Shown here: piece by piece, positions 1 through 7,430 of the stretch
How the letters are laid out: each line of letters begins with the position of its first letter
Position numbering within the stretch: position 1 is the first letter of the stretch
Assembly: GCA_011525445.1 (NCBI GenBank)
Contig: WTGE01000397.1
Coordinates: 1 to 9,332, forward strand
Direction of reading: 5' to 3'
Origin: Synechococcus sp. CO36386bin_37
Lineage (GTDB): Bacteria > Cyanobacteriota > Cyanobacteriia > PCC-6307 > Cyanobiaceae
Length of the DNA stretch: 9,332 bases
Notes under the pieces: generated by a model
Databases searched by the model: none
What the model was told of the DNA's origin: nothing
Seen by the model: only the letters and a program-made list of their open reading frames with translations
Program-made: the position numbers and the translations under genes

Positions 1-3000
1 TCTGTTTTAACGTTTTGATCAGTGGCAACGAGAAACTTAATATCAGCCAAATCATTGTCGATCAGGCTCGCTGTTGCACTGCTTGTTGCTCCCCCAATAC
101 TGTAGGTTTCAGAGGGAGTTAAGGTCGCCGTGATTGTTTCGTCTCCTTCGGCAAGATTGTCGTCAATTGGTACGAGTGCGATGCTGGCAGATGTTTGACC
201 AGCCGGAATTTTGATTATGTATTGACCGTCAGACTGAGGCGTTGGTGCTTGGAAGACATCAGCATCGTCTCCAATGAGTTCAAAGCCGCTGCCTTCTGTG
301 AGGGCATAGGTAATTGTGAGGTCATTCGAGAGTGCTGAACTCAGGCTGAATGTAAAGCCAAGTTGGCTGTTGGAATCTTCGCTGCCTTGGCTGGCTTGGA
401 TTGCCACGCTGGGAAGGATTGGATTGCTCTCTCCTCCTTCCCACAAGGTCACGATCAAGTCATCTGGCCAGCTCGAGGGAACAATCGTTTGATTGGTTCC
501 CTTGTTGGCGTATGTGCTGTCTGACGATGAGGCGATGGCCGAGACTGTCGTGATCTCCTCTGAGCTTTGACCGGTGAGAGAGATGGTTTGCGCTTCTGAC
601 CAGTTTGCAGGTGTAAATGTGATCGTATTGGAGGACAAAGAGCCACTGCTGGGTGTTAGCTGGATCGATACATTGGCGATCGGTTCACTTTTGAGATGCA
701 GGTCGAAAGTCGCAGTTTGTACCCCATCGCTATTGATCGTGGAGCGAATTGTGCTTAATCCAGTGCGCCCCTTGGGTGTGATTACCACGGATTCGCTATA
801 GAGACCGCTGTCTTTGATGGTTAGTGTGGCAGTATCATTACTACCAATGTTGTACATTTGGTAGCTGAACCCTTCGTCAGTAGTCTGGACATCTGTTAAT
901 AACTTGATCGTTACCGTTTCGTCGTTTTCGCGGATTGCGTCCGCTAAGGCTGAGATATAAATTTTGCCTGAGCTGGCATTGGGCTCCAGGAAAATATAAT
1001 TCTGTGGATTGAAGGATGTGGTCGATAGTGTTGCTTTGGGTGCAAGGTAGTCATCACCTTCCTCGGCTGTGCTATTTGTGCTGATTTCATACAAGACACG
1101 CATCCCTGATTCGGGTGCTGTTTTCCCTTCTCCGATGTCGATTGTGATCCAGCCTAGTTCGCCTTCTGTTGTGTTCTGAACGCTACCCAAAGACAAGACA
1201 AAAGGGTTATCAAGGATGTCCAGCGATTGGCTGACGGTCGAATCTGTTAAACCATCATTTAATACTCCATATCCACTCGATTCTTTTAGGCTTAGCGTGA
1301 CATGCTCTGTCGCTTCGGCGTAGGGATCGGAAAGGGCTGATGTAAATAAATTTTTGATATTGTTCTGGCCTCCAGCATTTGGAGTCCAGCCATAGTTGCC
1401 GGTATAAGAGCCGTTGATATCGACTAGGTTTTCTAAAACGACGCTACCACTATCTGACAGCAAAATGTAGTCATCTCCTGCCTTTGTGCTGTCAAACTGT
1501 CGTTGCGCTGTGTCTGTCTCCGCTGGAACAGTTGTCGCCTTGGTCTCGCTGCTGCTGCTCAGTTTGATGTTGAGCTCGCCACTATTTTGATTGGAAAAAA
1601 TCTGAAACCCTGGTTCATCGGTCTTGCCGGACTGTGGTTCTTGTTGGTCTGTGCCTGGATTGCTGCTTGCACTGGCGAGTTGGCCACTAGCTAGCTGCTG
1701 CGAGAGGAACATCGCGGAAGCCGGAACGATTTCATCGCCAGAACCGTTGTTCCAGAGAAGTTTGGCAGCAGTTGCACCCTTATTTTCGTAATAATCCAGC
1801 TGAATCCAGACCACATCTCCTGCTTTGAGTCCGTTGACAGCACCTGTGGAGTGGGTGGTGCTTCCTTGATCTTTCCAGGAACTAATGCTCCCTAACAAGT
1901 CTCCACTAGAATTGTTTTCTCTGACGCTCAGCTTTGCTCCATCATCGCTTGTAACTTTGAAGGTATAATTTCCATCTTTTGGTATTCTGACGTAGGTTAT
2001 CCACTGAACCCCAAAGTTGTCGTATAGCCCAAGGTTGCCGAATGTTGTGTCATTTTCATTGATTCCATCCTCATCAAAGATGACCAAATCGCTTTGAATC
2101 GATTGGTCGCTTGTGTAATAAGTATCAATGGTCTGCCAAGCGCCCTGGCCCAAGCTCAGTTGTGGCTCGTTGTCGAACAACCAAACTTGACCGTCCCAGC
2201 TCGATGATGTATTGGCATCACTCCCAAATGTATAGATGTTTTCGCCTCCGTCGGCCCCCAGGCTGACGTCGAATCCGCGTAGTGGCTGCCACGTGTCGTT
2301 GTCATGGGTGACGAATTCAACTTTGACTGTTCCGCCGTTGCTGACGTTGAGTAAATAGAGTCTGCCGTTTGAATAGTAACTTCCGCCTCCCGTGACGTTG
2401 ATTGAGTAATTGCTGTCATTGCTTGTGACCGTTAAGGGTATGTCAATTAGGGGAGTTCCGTTGTAGATGTTTTTATAGTCTGATCGAATTTCGCGACCGG
2501 GTGTGATCGTCAGGCTTGGATTGGACTGACCTTCCGTGCCGTTGCTTGTGCTGACCTTGAGGTAATACTCAGCTCCGCCAAGCCCCCATTCGCTGATGTA
2601 GCCGCCGACGTTGTCAGGATCGACATCATCCCAGTAGCCGGAAGTATAAAACTGTGCAAAGTCTTGGTTGTGGCTGTTGTTAGGTTCTCCGCTATTCCAA
2701 TTGCTGTAGCCGTAGTTGGTGCTTCCATCTCTGTAGACCGTTCCATTCTCTGGGGCATAGGTTCCATACCAGATCCATCTCCCTTCCCAGGTTCCGCGGC
2801 TGTTTTCGTCAGTGCCACCAATAAAGGCACTATTGGTGATTGCAGAACCAGCTTTGCTTCTGTCGCGAATGAAGTTGTTTTCGCCGCTGGAGGTGATGGT
2901 CGCCAGATATCCGTTTGTTCCATTGAGCTTTGTAGCATTTGCTTCGCTCAGAGCATCCCACCATTTGATTCCTTTGCTCGTGAAGGCGTAGTAATGGCCG

Positions 3001-3044
3001 TTCCCTTCGTACGGGCGAGCATTGCCAGTTGATGGGGATCCCAT
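1..3044 (-). CDS. Large surface/secreted protein with C-type lectin, PA14 and Calx-beta domains (partial, C-terminus off the left edge)
   Basis: An open frame of 1014 codons runs from ATG at 3044 to the left edge without a stop. The ATG is the only standard start after the in-frame stop 25 codons upstream; no clear Shine-Dalgarno precedes it. Residues about 18-163 are a C-type lectin-like domain: WW..A...A, GYLATITS, FIGGTDE, EPN (120-122, the mannose-type calcium/sugar motif), YWDDV (137-141) and GYISEW. Residues 195-298 are beta-rich and unassigned. Residues 300-448 are a PA14 domain (VRIPKDGNYTFKVTSDDGAK, then ATAAKLLW and VPASAMF). Residues 450-515 are a polar linker. Calx-beta-like units lie at about 519-612, 615-745 and 877-1001, with EEGDD, RENDET, AEGDET and a closing DND; a TPANW-type beta repeat lies at 751-826. 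No cysteine and no N-terminal signal peptide are visible, which fits type I secretion of such proteins in marine Synechococcus (inference). Likely role is calcium-dependent cell-surface binding or adhesion. The frame is certain; the function is inferred from domains. Confidence 0.9.
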   Translation of the reverse strand, partial: MGSPSTGNARPYEGNGHYYAFTSKGIKWWDALSEANATKLNGTNGYLATITSSGENNFIRDRSKAGSAITNSAFIGGTDENSRGTWEGRWIWYGTYAPENGTVYRDGSTNYGYSNWNSGEPNNSHNQDFAQFYTSGYWDDVDPDNVGGYISEWGLGGAEYYLKVSTSNGTEGQSNPSLTITPGREIRSDYKNIYNGTPLIDIPLTVTSNDSNYSINVTGGGSYYSNGRLYLLNVSNGGTVKVEFVTHDNDTWQPLRGFDVSLGADGGENIYTFGSDANTSSSWDGQVWLFDNEPQLSLGQGAWQTIDTYYTSDQSIQSDLVIFDEDGINENDTTFGNLGLYDNFGVQWITYVRIPKDGNYTFKVTSDDGAKLSVRENNSSGDLLGSISSWKDQGSTTHSTGAVNGLKAGDVVWIQLDYYENKGATAAKLLWNNGSGDEIVPASAMFLSQQLASGQLASASSNPGTDQQEPQSGKTDEPGFQIFSNQNSGELNIKLSSSSETKATTVPAETDTAQRQFDSTKAGDDYILLSDSGSVVLENLVDINGSYTGNYGWTPNAGGQNNIKNLFTSALSDPYAEATEHVTLSLKESSGYGVLNDGLTDSTVSQSLDILDNPFVLSLGSVQNTTEGELGWITIDIGEGKTAPESGMRVLYEISTNSTAEEGDDYLAPKATLSTTSFNPQNYIFLEPNASSGKIYISALADAIRENDETVTIKLLTDVQTTDEGFSYQMYNIGSNDTATLTIKDSGLYSESVVITPKGRTGLSTIRSTINSDGVQTATFDLHLKSEPIANVSIQLTPSSGSLSSNTITFTPANWSEAQTISLTGQSSEEITTVSAIASSSDSTYANKGTNQTIVPSSWPDDLIVTLWEGGESNPILPSVAIQASQGSEDSNSQLGFTFSLSSALSNDLTITYALTEGSGFELIGDDADVFQAPTPQSDGQYIIKIPAGQTSASIALVPIDDNLAEGDETITATLTPSETYSIGGATSSATASLIDNDLADIKFLVATDQNVKT

Positions 3045-3284
3045 GGTAAGAACGCTGGTTGATGAAAATGTGGCACTTGTCTTTTCACGGCTAATGATCT
3101 GTCCGGCTTCATGTCACATTTGGATTTCGTTTTGTGCAGTTTTGTTGTGTTCCGCGCTTTTTGTTGGCTTTGGAGGCTCTGCTTGCTACTAATGCCTGGA
3201 GTTCTGCCTTGATTTCATGATTCTTGCTGCTGTCTGTCTTGACCATTTCTAGTTCCTTGCTCTTTCTCTTTAATTTGTCTTCCC
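3045..3284. other. Intergenic region between divergent genes
   Basis: This 240-base AT-rich gap separates the start codons of the surface protein (left) and the membrane protein (right), so it must hold both promoters if each has its own. I see no consensus -35/-10 pair, hairpin terminator or repeat. A weak candidate for the rightward gene is TTGGCT at 3164-3169 followed by ACTAAT at 3188-3193. A 33-codon hydrophobic frame lies at 3111-3212 on the plus strand but has no ribosome binding site. Confidence 0.5.
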
Positions 3285-3998
3285 ATGTTTTTTAGGCATC
3301 CTTTCCACCATCAAGATGGCTCTAGTTCTGAAACTTGGATGGGGATTATTGATGGTATTTATGCTATTGCGGCGACGTTGATTGCGATTGAGCTGCCAGA
3401 GTTGTTCAAGTCTTTGTTAGAGGCGCCGGTATCCAGCTTTAGGGGTGATGCCTTGTTTTTAATGCTTGCCTACGAAGTAACCGCTTATGCAGCGACCTTT
3501 TTATTGCTGTATGAGTTGTGGTTGATGCATCGCACGGCGATTGGTTTGGGTGGTCTAAAGTTTCAGATCCAAAATATATGCAATGCTTTGATTTTGGCGG
3601 TCACCTGTCTTGGTGCGGGAAATATTATTCTTATTTTGGACGGCAAGACAGACCTTGCGATCGAAGCTATTCGTGACGGGGCGACGCACCAGGATCTCTA
3701 CAAGGCCTGGGTCGGTAGTCATCCAGTCTACGGCGTTTCGGCATTCGTTTTGGTGGCCCTGTCATTCTTTCTTATTGCTGTCATTGCACGTACATGTTCA
3801 AACTATCGTCAGTCTGCTGTCATTCGGGAAATCGCAGTGGGCTCGTTGATTAGGGGTATGTGCTTTTTGGTGTTTATTGCCACTTGGCTTCCGTTGCTGT
3901 TCGGGCAAGCACTTCCACTGCTCCCACCTGCTGTCATTGTTCTGATTTATTTGCTGGTCAGTTTTGATCCCCTTTCGGTGTTTCAGGCTAGTGAATAG
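3285..3998 (+). CDS. Six-helix membrane protein, TMEM175/DUF1211-like (putative potassium channel family)
   Basis: The 237-residue product is strongly hydrophobic, with segments at about 20-40, 56-80, 98-118, 146-168, 185-206 and 211-228. The first helix reads IIDGIYAIAATL and ends in ELPE. This matches the TMEM175/DUF1211 first-helix pattern (FSD followed by G, V/I, F/Y, AIA.TL), although the FS of the usual FSD is II here. The second segment ends LWLMHRT, like the W..H motif of the family, and the third begins with QNICNALIL, like the usual N-L-L stretch. Known members are potassium-permeable channels in the membrane; whether this one conducts is untested because the filter motif is altered. 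Length is slightly above the usual bacterial size of about 200. The ATG at 3285 is used; the Met at residue 19 is an alternative that would start right at helix 1. It is divergent from the surface-protein gene and ends 18 bases from the convergent TPR gene. Composition is AT-richer than the right half of the window. Confidence 0.75.
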   Translation: MFFRHPFHHQDGSSSETWMGIIDGIYAIAATLIAIELPELFKSLLEAPVSSFRGDALFLMLAYEVTAYAATFLLLYELWLMHRTAIGLGGLKFQIQNICNALILAVTCLGAGNIILILDGKTDLAIEAIRDGATHQDLYKAWVGSHPVYGVSAFVLVALSFFLIAVIARTCSNYRQSAVIREIAVGSLIRGMCFLVFIATWLPLLFGQALPLLPPAVIVLIYLLVSFDPLSVFQASE

Positions 3999-4016
3999 TG
4001 TCCTCATCCTGGGGAA

Positions 4017-5495
4017 TTATGCGATCAGGCTCTTGTTGAGGACGTGGGTCAATTCGCGTCTCCACTGACCACGAACCCTCTGCTTTTCACAGCAGATGCT
4101 CTGGTACCAGCTCCAGAATCCTTCTCGATCGGTGTATCGCCATTCCCTCCTGAGCGGCACTAGAACGGTCGCCTGTCTCCCAAGAGCACCAGCGAGATGG
4201 GCGATGGTCTGCCGGGTGGTAACGACATGGTCGAGTGCTGCGATTAATGCCAAGGTTTCATCCAGGTCTTCGCCGGGTTTCTCCAACAACTGTTTGCATC
4301 CGGCGCTCCTTTCTTGACGCATGAATTCCCAACCTTTTGGCAGGTACTGCAGATCTACGCTGAGTAGCTTCTCGTGCCCGCTCAGCACGGTGAGGTCATC
4401 GATCGAGATAGATCGTTCACGGTGCTCCGCACCGGTGGCCCCACCAAGCCAACCGATGCCGACGCTGCGCCGCTTGGGTTCAATCGTCTTCAGTTGTTGA
4501 CGCCAGTGCTGCGTTCGTGCCTTGTCAGCCTGCAGGCTCCATGAATTTTTTGATTGGCCGAGTCCCAGAACCTCCCAGCATAGCAAAGGTAGGCTCCCAG
4601 AGCCGACGATCAAGAACGGCTCGTCCTTAGGGAGCACTGGCATGCCGGGATCAATGAGCTCGATAACGTCCGGTAGTGAGCGCCGCAGGAGTCGCTTGAG
4701 CCGTTGTGCTGGTTGGACGATCAGTTTGCGGCAGGCGTGATGCAGTGTTGGTAAGTAACGCGCCATCATGATCTGATCGCCAATGCCCTGTTCGCCGATC
4801 ACGACAATCGTGGTTTGACTGAGTTCATGAAGTGGAGGGATTGGCACTGGTGGGTTTTGTGGAACCCTGTGGCGCGGATTGCTGGTTCTCCATTCATATT
4901 CCTTCCAACCTTCCTCCCAGCGCTGTTGGCTCAGCAGAGTCAGACTGAGGTTGTGGCGAGCTTCCGCTTGGTTGGGGTACACGGTCAGGATTGATCGATA
5001 GATCTTTTCCGCCTCTGGCCAAGCATTCAGCTGGAGTAGACGTTCAGCAGCAGCCATTTTCCAGTGCAGCTTTCGCTCTGGAACTGGCCAATGCTCGAGT
5101 TCTTGTAGCGCCTCTTCACTGCGTCCAATCGCGCTCAACGCCTTCACCCGCAGTTGCGTCGCTGGCCATGGATTGACACCTTGAGCCATGGCTCCCGCCA
5201 TGGAGTCCAGCAGCGTTAGTGCCTGTTCATGCAACCCCATGCTGATGGCCAGCTCAGCGCAGCCCAAGCGCGCCATCGGATGGCCTTGACTTTGTTGCAG
5301 CGCTTCAGCAGCAAGGAGGTTGAGTTGTTCAGGGTTTCCCTGACGATTCCTCTGGAGGCAGATCGCCAGGTTGAGGTTGATGCACCAGTCACGACCCCCG
5401 TTGGAACGCCATTGGTGCGCGGTGTTGATGGCAGTTGTCCAGTCCCCTTTCGCCATCGCCTGTCGCATGGTGTTAATCACCGCATTGCGTTGCAT
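4017..5495 (-). CDS. TPR protein with heptosyltransferase-like (GT9-like) C-terminal domain
   Basis: The 492-residue protein has two parts. Residues about 8-202 are helical TPR-type repeats; the clearest is 162-202 (AEKIYRSIL..YPNQAEARHNLSLTLL..QRWEEGWKEYEWR). Residues about 228-455 resemble the glycosyltransferase-9/heptosyltransferase fold: a GEQGIGD loop at 234-240 after a beta strand (TTIVVIG), MARYLP, VGIGWLGG at 345-352, SISIDDL at 362-368, and near the end TTRQTIAHLAGALGR (426-440) followed by VLVP and EWRY (451-454). Proteins of this layout are taken to transfer sugars to surface glycans or proteins, but the acceptor cannot be read here. No signal peptide or membrane segment is seen, so it is probably cytoplasmic. 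The ATG at 5495 lies 12 bases after the stop of the oxygenase gene, so the two are probably co-transcribed and translationally coupled. The usual D of the D-T-A/x-AHLAGALG motif is replaced (TTRQTIAHLAG), so activity may be altered. Confidence 0.82.
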   Translation of the reverse strand: MQRNAVINTMRQAMAKGDWTTAINTAHQWRSNGGRDWCINLNLAICLQRNRQGNPEQLNLLAAEALQQSQGHPMARLGCAELAISMGLHEQALTLLDSMAGAMAQGVNPWPATQLRVKALSAIGRSEEALQELEHWPVPERKLHWKMAAAERLLQLNAWPEAEKIYRSILTVYPNQAEARHNLSLTLLSQQRWEEGWKEYEWRTSNPRHRVPQNPPVPIPPLHELSQTTIVVIGEQGIGDQIMMARYLPTLHHACRKLIVQPAQRLKRLLRRSLPDVIELIDPGMPVLPKDEPFLIVGSGSLPLLCWEVLGLGQSKNSWSLQADKARTQHWRQQLKTIEPKRRSVGIGWLGGATGAEHRERSISIDDLTVLSGHEKLLSVDLQYLPKGWEFMRQERSAGCKQLLEKPGEDLDETLALIAALDHVVTTRQTIAHLAGALGRQATVLVPLRREWRYTDREGFWSWYQSICCEKQRVRGQWRRELTHVLNKSLIA

Positions 5496-5507
5496 GACGT
5501 GGCGGGT

Positions 5508-6098
5508 TCAGGGGAATTCTTCAACCCATGAGGTCAGAATGTATTTATCGCCGCTGAGGGGCGGATTTCCGCGGTGGGTATGGGTAAAGCCCGCTGGGAA
5601 GATGAGTAGTCGCCCTTGTTGTGGCTGAATGCGCCGCTTTTGATACAAGAACTCGGTTTCACCTCCTTCTCTCACGTTGTTGAGGTACAGCATGGTGACG
5701 AGTTTGCGATAGGGCACATCGCCGTTGTTTTCGAAATGCCATGTGTGGTACCCCTCGCCAGGTTTTGTGCGTTGAAACTTGCAGTTGAGATGCAAATAAC
5801 GCCCGTTTTTAAGTATCGAAAATCGATCAAAATAGCGTTCGAGAGCAAGTTCGCAGAGCCTCGAATAGGCTTGGTAGATAGGTGCAATGAGGCGATCGTT
5901 GAAGAATCGCGGAGCGACTCGGTTGAGGAGTGCCTGTTGATCTCTTGCCTCCTCCTGGCCCTGGCTGCGCTCTAAGATTAGGCCGTTTATGGTGAGGTAA
6001 TTGAAAATTTCTTCTGCCGGCAAGGCCGGGTGATTGGTCTCGAACGTTCCGATGAAATCATCGTCAATGGTCGATTTCAGGATGGTGGGTTCCTGCAT
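5508..6098 (-). CDS. 2-oxoglutarate/Fe(II)-dependent oxygenase (prolyl-4-hydroxylase-like)
   Basis: The product is about 196 residues. Numbering from an upstream TTG at 6113, the double-stranded beta-helix core runs from about 105 to 198. YHTWHFEN supplies the first iron ligands as H125-x-E127, using Glu instead of the common Asp. MLYLNNV..GGETEF follows (141-155), then GRLLIFPAGFTHTHRGNPP and GDKYILTSW. H180 and K190 are ten residues apart, the same spacing as the distal iron His and the 2-oxoglutarate Lys of prolyl 4-hydroxylase. It should hydroxylate a peptide or small molecule using O2 and 2-oxoglutarate; the substrate is unknown. Start choice is uncertain: the ATG at 6098 lacks a Shine-Dalgarno, while the TTG at 6113 has AGGA (6122-6125) eight bases ahead and a stop codon directly before it. 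It sits upstream of the TPR-glycosyltransferase gene with a 12-base gap and is AT-richer than the aminotransferase gene before it. Confidence 0.85.
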   Translation of the reverse strand: MQEPTILKSTIDDDFIGTFETNHPALPAEEIFNYLTINGLILERSQGQEEARDQQALLNRVAPRFFNDRLIAPIYQAYSRLCELALERYFDRFSILKNGRYLHLNCKFQRTKPGEGYHTWHFENNGDVPYRKLVTMLYLNNVREGGETEFLYQKRRIQPQQGRLLIFPAGFTHTHRGNPPLSGDKYILTSWVEEFP

Positions 6099-6178
6099 CG
6101 ACAACAGCTTCAATTAATGAATCCTAATGGTGTGATCAGGCCAGGTCTTGATTGTTTGTCAACGTTGATATGCAGCGG

Positions 6179-7396
6179 CTACGCAACCATCCGCGGCAAG
6201 TTCACGTCGCACGTGGGTTGGGTCAGTTGCTCCAGAACAGACACAACCTGACGCTGCTCCGTCTCGCTCAGTTCAGGGAAAATGGGCAGACTGAGCACCT
6301 CGGAGCAGGTTCGTTCTGTCGCCGGCATCGATCCAGGCTCCAGATTCAGATGGCTGTAGGCGGGCTGGCGATGAATCGGAATCGGGTAATACACGATTGT
6401 GTTGATCCCTTCGTCCTCCAGCCGCTGTTTCAACCAGTCACGGCAGCAGCTTTCCGGCAGGCCGTGACGACTGCTGATTTCTGACGGGCGGCACTGGGCC
6501 TGGCAGGTCGGCTGACCGGTTGGGCAACTGCTGACACGCACAACGAACTGATTCCAGCTGTGCCCGTCTTCTTCCGTTGGAAGCGTGATCCCTGGGAGAC
6601 CCGACAGCAGCTCCCGGTACCGCTCGGCAATCTCCCGCCTCCGATCAATCCAGTCGCTGAGTTTGGGCAGCTTCACGTTGAGTACAGCAGCCTGGATGGC
6701 GTCCAACCGGCTGTTGTATCCCAGGGCGGTGTGCAGATAGCGGCGCGGCATTCCATGCACGGCCAGTTCACGCATGCTCTGAGCAAGGCTGTCGTCATCG
6801 GTGGTGACGGCACCCCCATCGCCTGCGCCGCCGAGATTCTTGGTGGGGAAGAAGCTGAAGCAGCCCACGTCGCCGAAACTGCCCACCGCCTGGTCCTGCC
6901 AGCTTGCTCCGGTGGCTTGGGCACAATCCTCGATCACCCGCAGGCCGTGGCGTGAAGCGATGTCCATCAGTCGGCTCATGTCCACCGGCCGACCGAACAG
7001 ATGCACTGGCATCAGCGCCCGTGTTGATCCAGTGATGGCGGCTTCGATCTGATTCAGATCGATCAGGAAGGTCTCGGGGTCCACATCCACGAAGACCGGA
7101 GTGGCTCCGACCGCACTGATCGCTTCGGCTGTGGCGAAAAAGCTGAAGGCGCAGGTGATCACCTCGTCGCCAGGCCCGATTCCAAGGGCCCGCAAGGCCA
7201 GAATCAACGCATCAGTTCCGCTGTTGCAGCCAACGGCGTGGCGCGTGCCGACATTGTCGGCAAAAGCTTGCTCAAACGTGCTGACCTGTGGCCCGCCGAT
7301 GTACTGACCGCTGCGCAGCACATTGAGAACAGCCTGCTCGAGGTTCGGGCCGAGATCGGTGATCTGCTGGCTGAGGCTGAAGGGAGGCACGTGCAT
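6179..7396 (-). CDS. DegT/DnrJ/EryC1/StrS family PLP-dependent sugar aminotransferase
   Basis: The family is clear: GCNSGTDALILALRALGIGPGDEVI, FVDVDPETF, MPVHLFGRP, IEDCAQATGA and a GDVGCFSFFPTKNLGG stretch whose Lys (residue 189 counting from a GTG at 7405) would bind PLP. The C-terminal half has GYNSRLDAIQAA, HSWNQFVVR and INTIVYYPIPIHRQPAY, ending with LSLPIFPEL. Such enzymes transaminate keto-sugar nucleotides in the cytoplasm to give amino sugars for surface glycans; the exact substrate cannot be assigned. Length is usual except for a roughly 30-residue insertion at about 292-322 with five Cys (SSCPTGQPTCQAQC ... ESCC), between the VRV strand and the RDWLKQRL helix. ATG at 7396 is chosen because AAGG lies eight bases upstream; the longer GTG start would overlap that site. 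It begins 34 bases after the redoxin stop, so co-transcription is likely. It is GC-rich, like its right-hand neighbours. Confidence 0.92.
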   Translation of the reverse strand: MHVPPFSLSQQITDLGPNLEQAVLNVLRSGQYIGGPQVSTFEQAFADNVGTRHAVGCNSGTDALILALRALGIGPGDEVITCAFSFFATAEAISAVGATPVFVDVDPETFLIDLNQIEAAITGSTRALMPVHLFGRPVDMSRLMDIASRHGLRVIEDCAQATGASWQDQAVGSFGDVGCFSFFPTKNLGGAGDGGAVTTDDDSLAQSMRELAVHGMPRRYLHTALGYNSRLDAIQAAVLNVKLPKLSDWIDRRREIAERYRELLSGLPGITLPTEEDGHSWNQFVVRVSSCPTGQPTCQAQCRPSEISSRHGLPESCCRDWLKQRLEDEGINTIVYYPIPIHRQPAYSHLNLEPGSMPATERTCSEVLSLPIFPELSETEQRQVVSVLEQLTQPTCDVNLPRMVA

Positions 7397-7404
7397 GGCG
7401 CTCA

Positions 7405-7409
7405 CCTTA
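7405..7409 (-). promoter_or_regulatory. Ribosome binding site of the aminotransferase gene
   Basis: On the minus strand TAAGG lies eight bases before the ATG at 7396. This spacing supports that ATG over the in-frame GTG at 7405, which overlaps the site itself. Confidence 0.5.
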
Positions 7410-7430
7410 GGCCGCCTCTCAGGTCCTGGA

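Noticed and set aside
574..801. Plus-strand open frames within 1-3044, and the many others antisense to the right-hand genes
   Set aside because: They lie opposite well-supported coding frames, have no recognisable motifs and are best explained as shadows.
3164..3193. Possible promoter TTGGCT / ACTAAT for the membrane-protein gene
   Set aside because: Only four of six matches at each box; could occur by chance in AT-rich DNA.
3111..3212. 33-codon hydrophobic plus-strand frame with several Cys in the intergenic gap
   Set aside because: No ribosome binding site, an AT-rich intergenic location, and no means of testing conservation.
3999..4016. Possible terminator in the 18-base gap between convergent genes
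   Set aside because: No hairpin with a useful stem can be drawn in so short a stretch.
6157..6162. Perfect TTGACA on the minus strand upstream of the oxygenase
   Set aside because: No acceptable -10 box at 16-18 bases; kept only as a hint that the oxygenase-TPR pair could have its own promoter.
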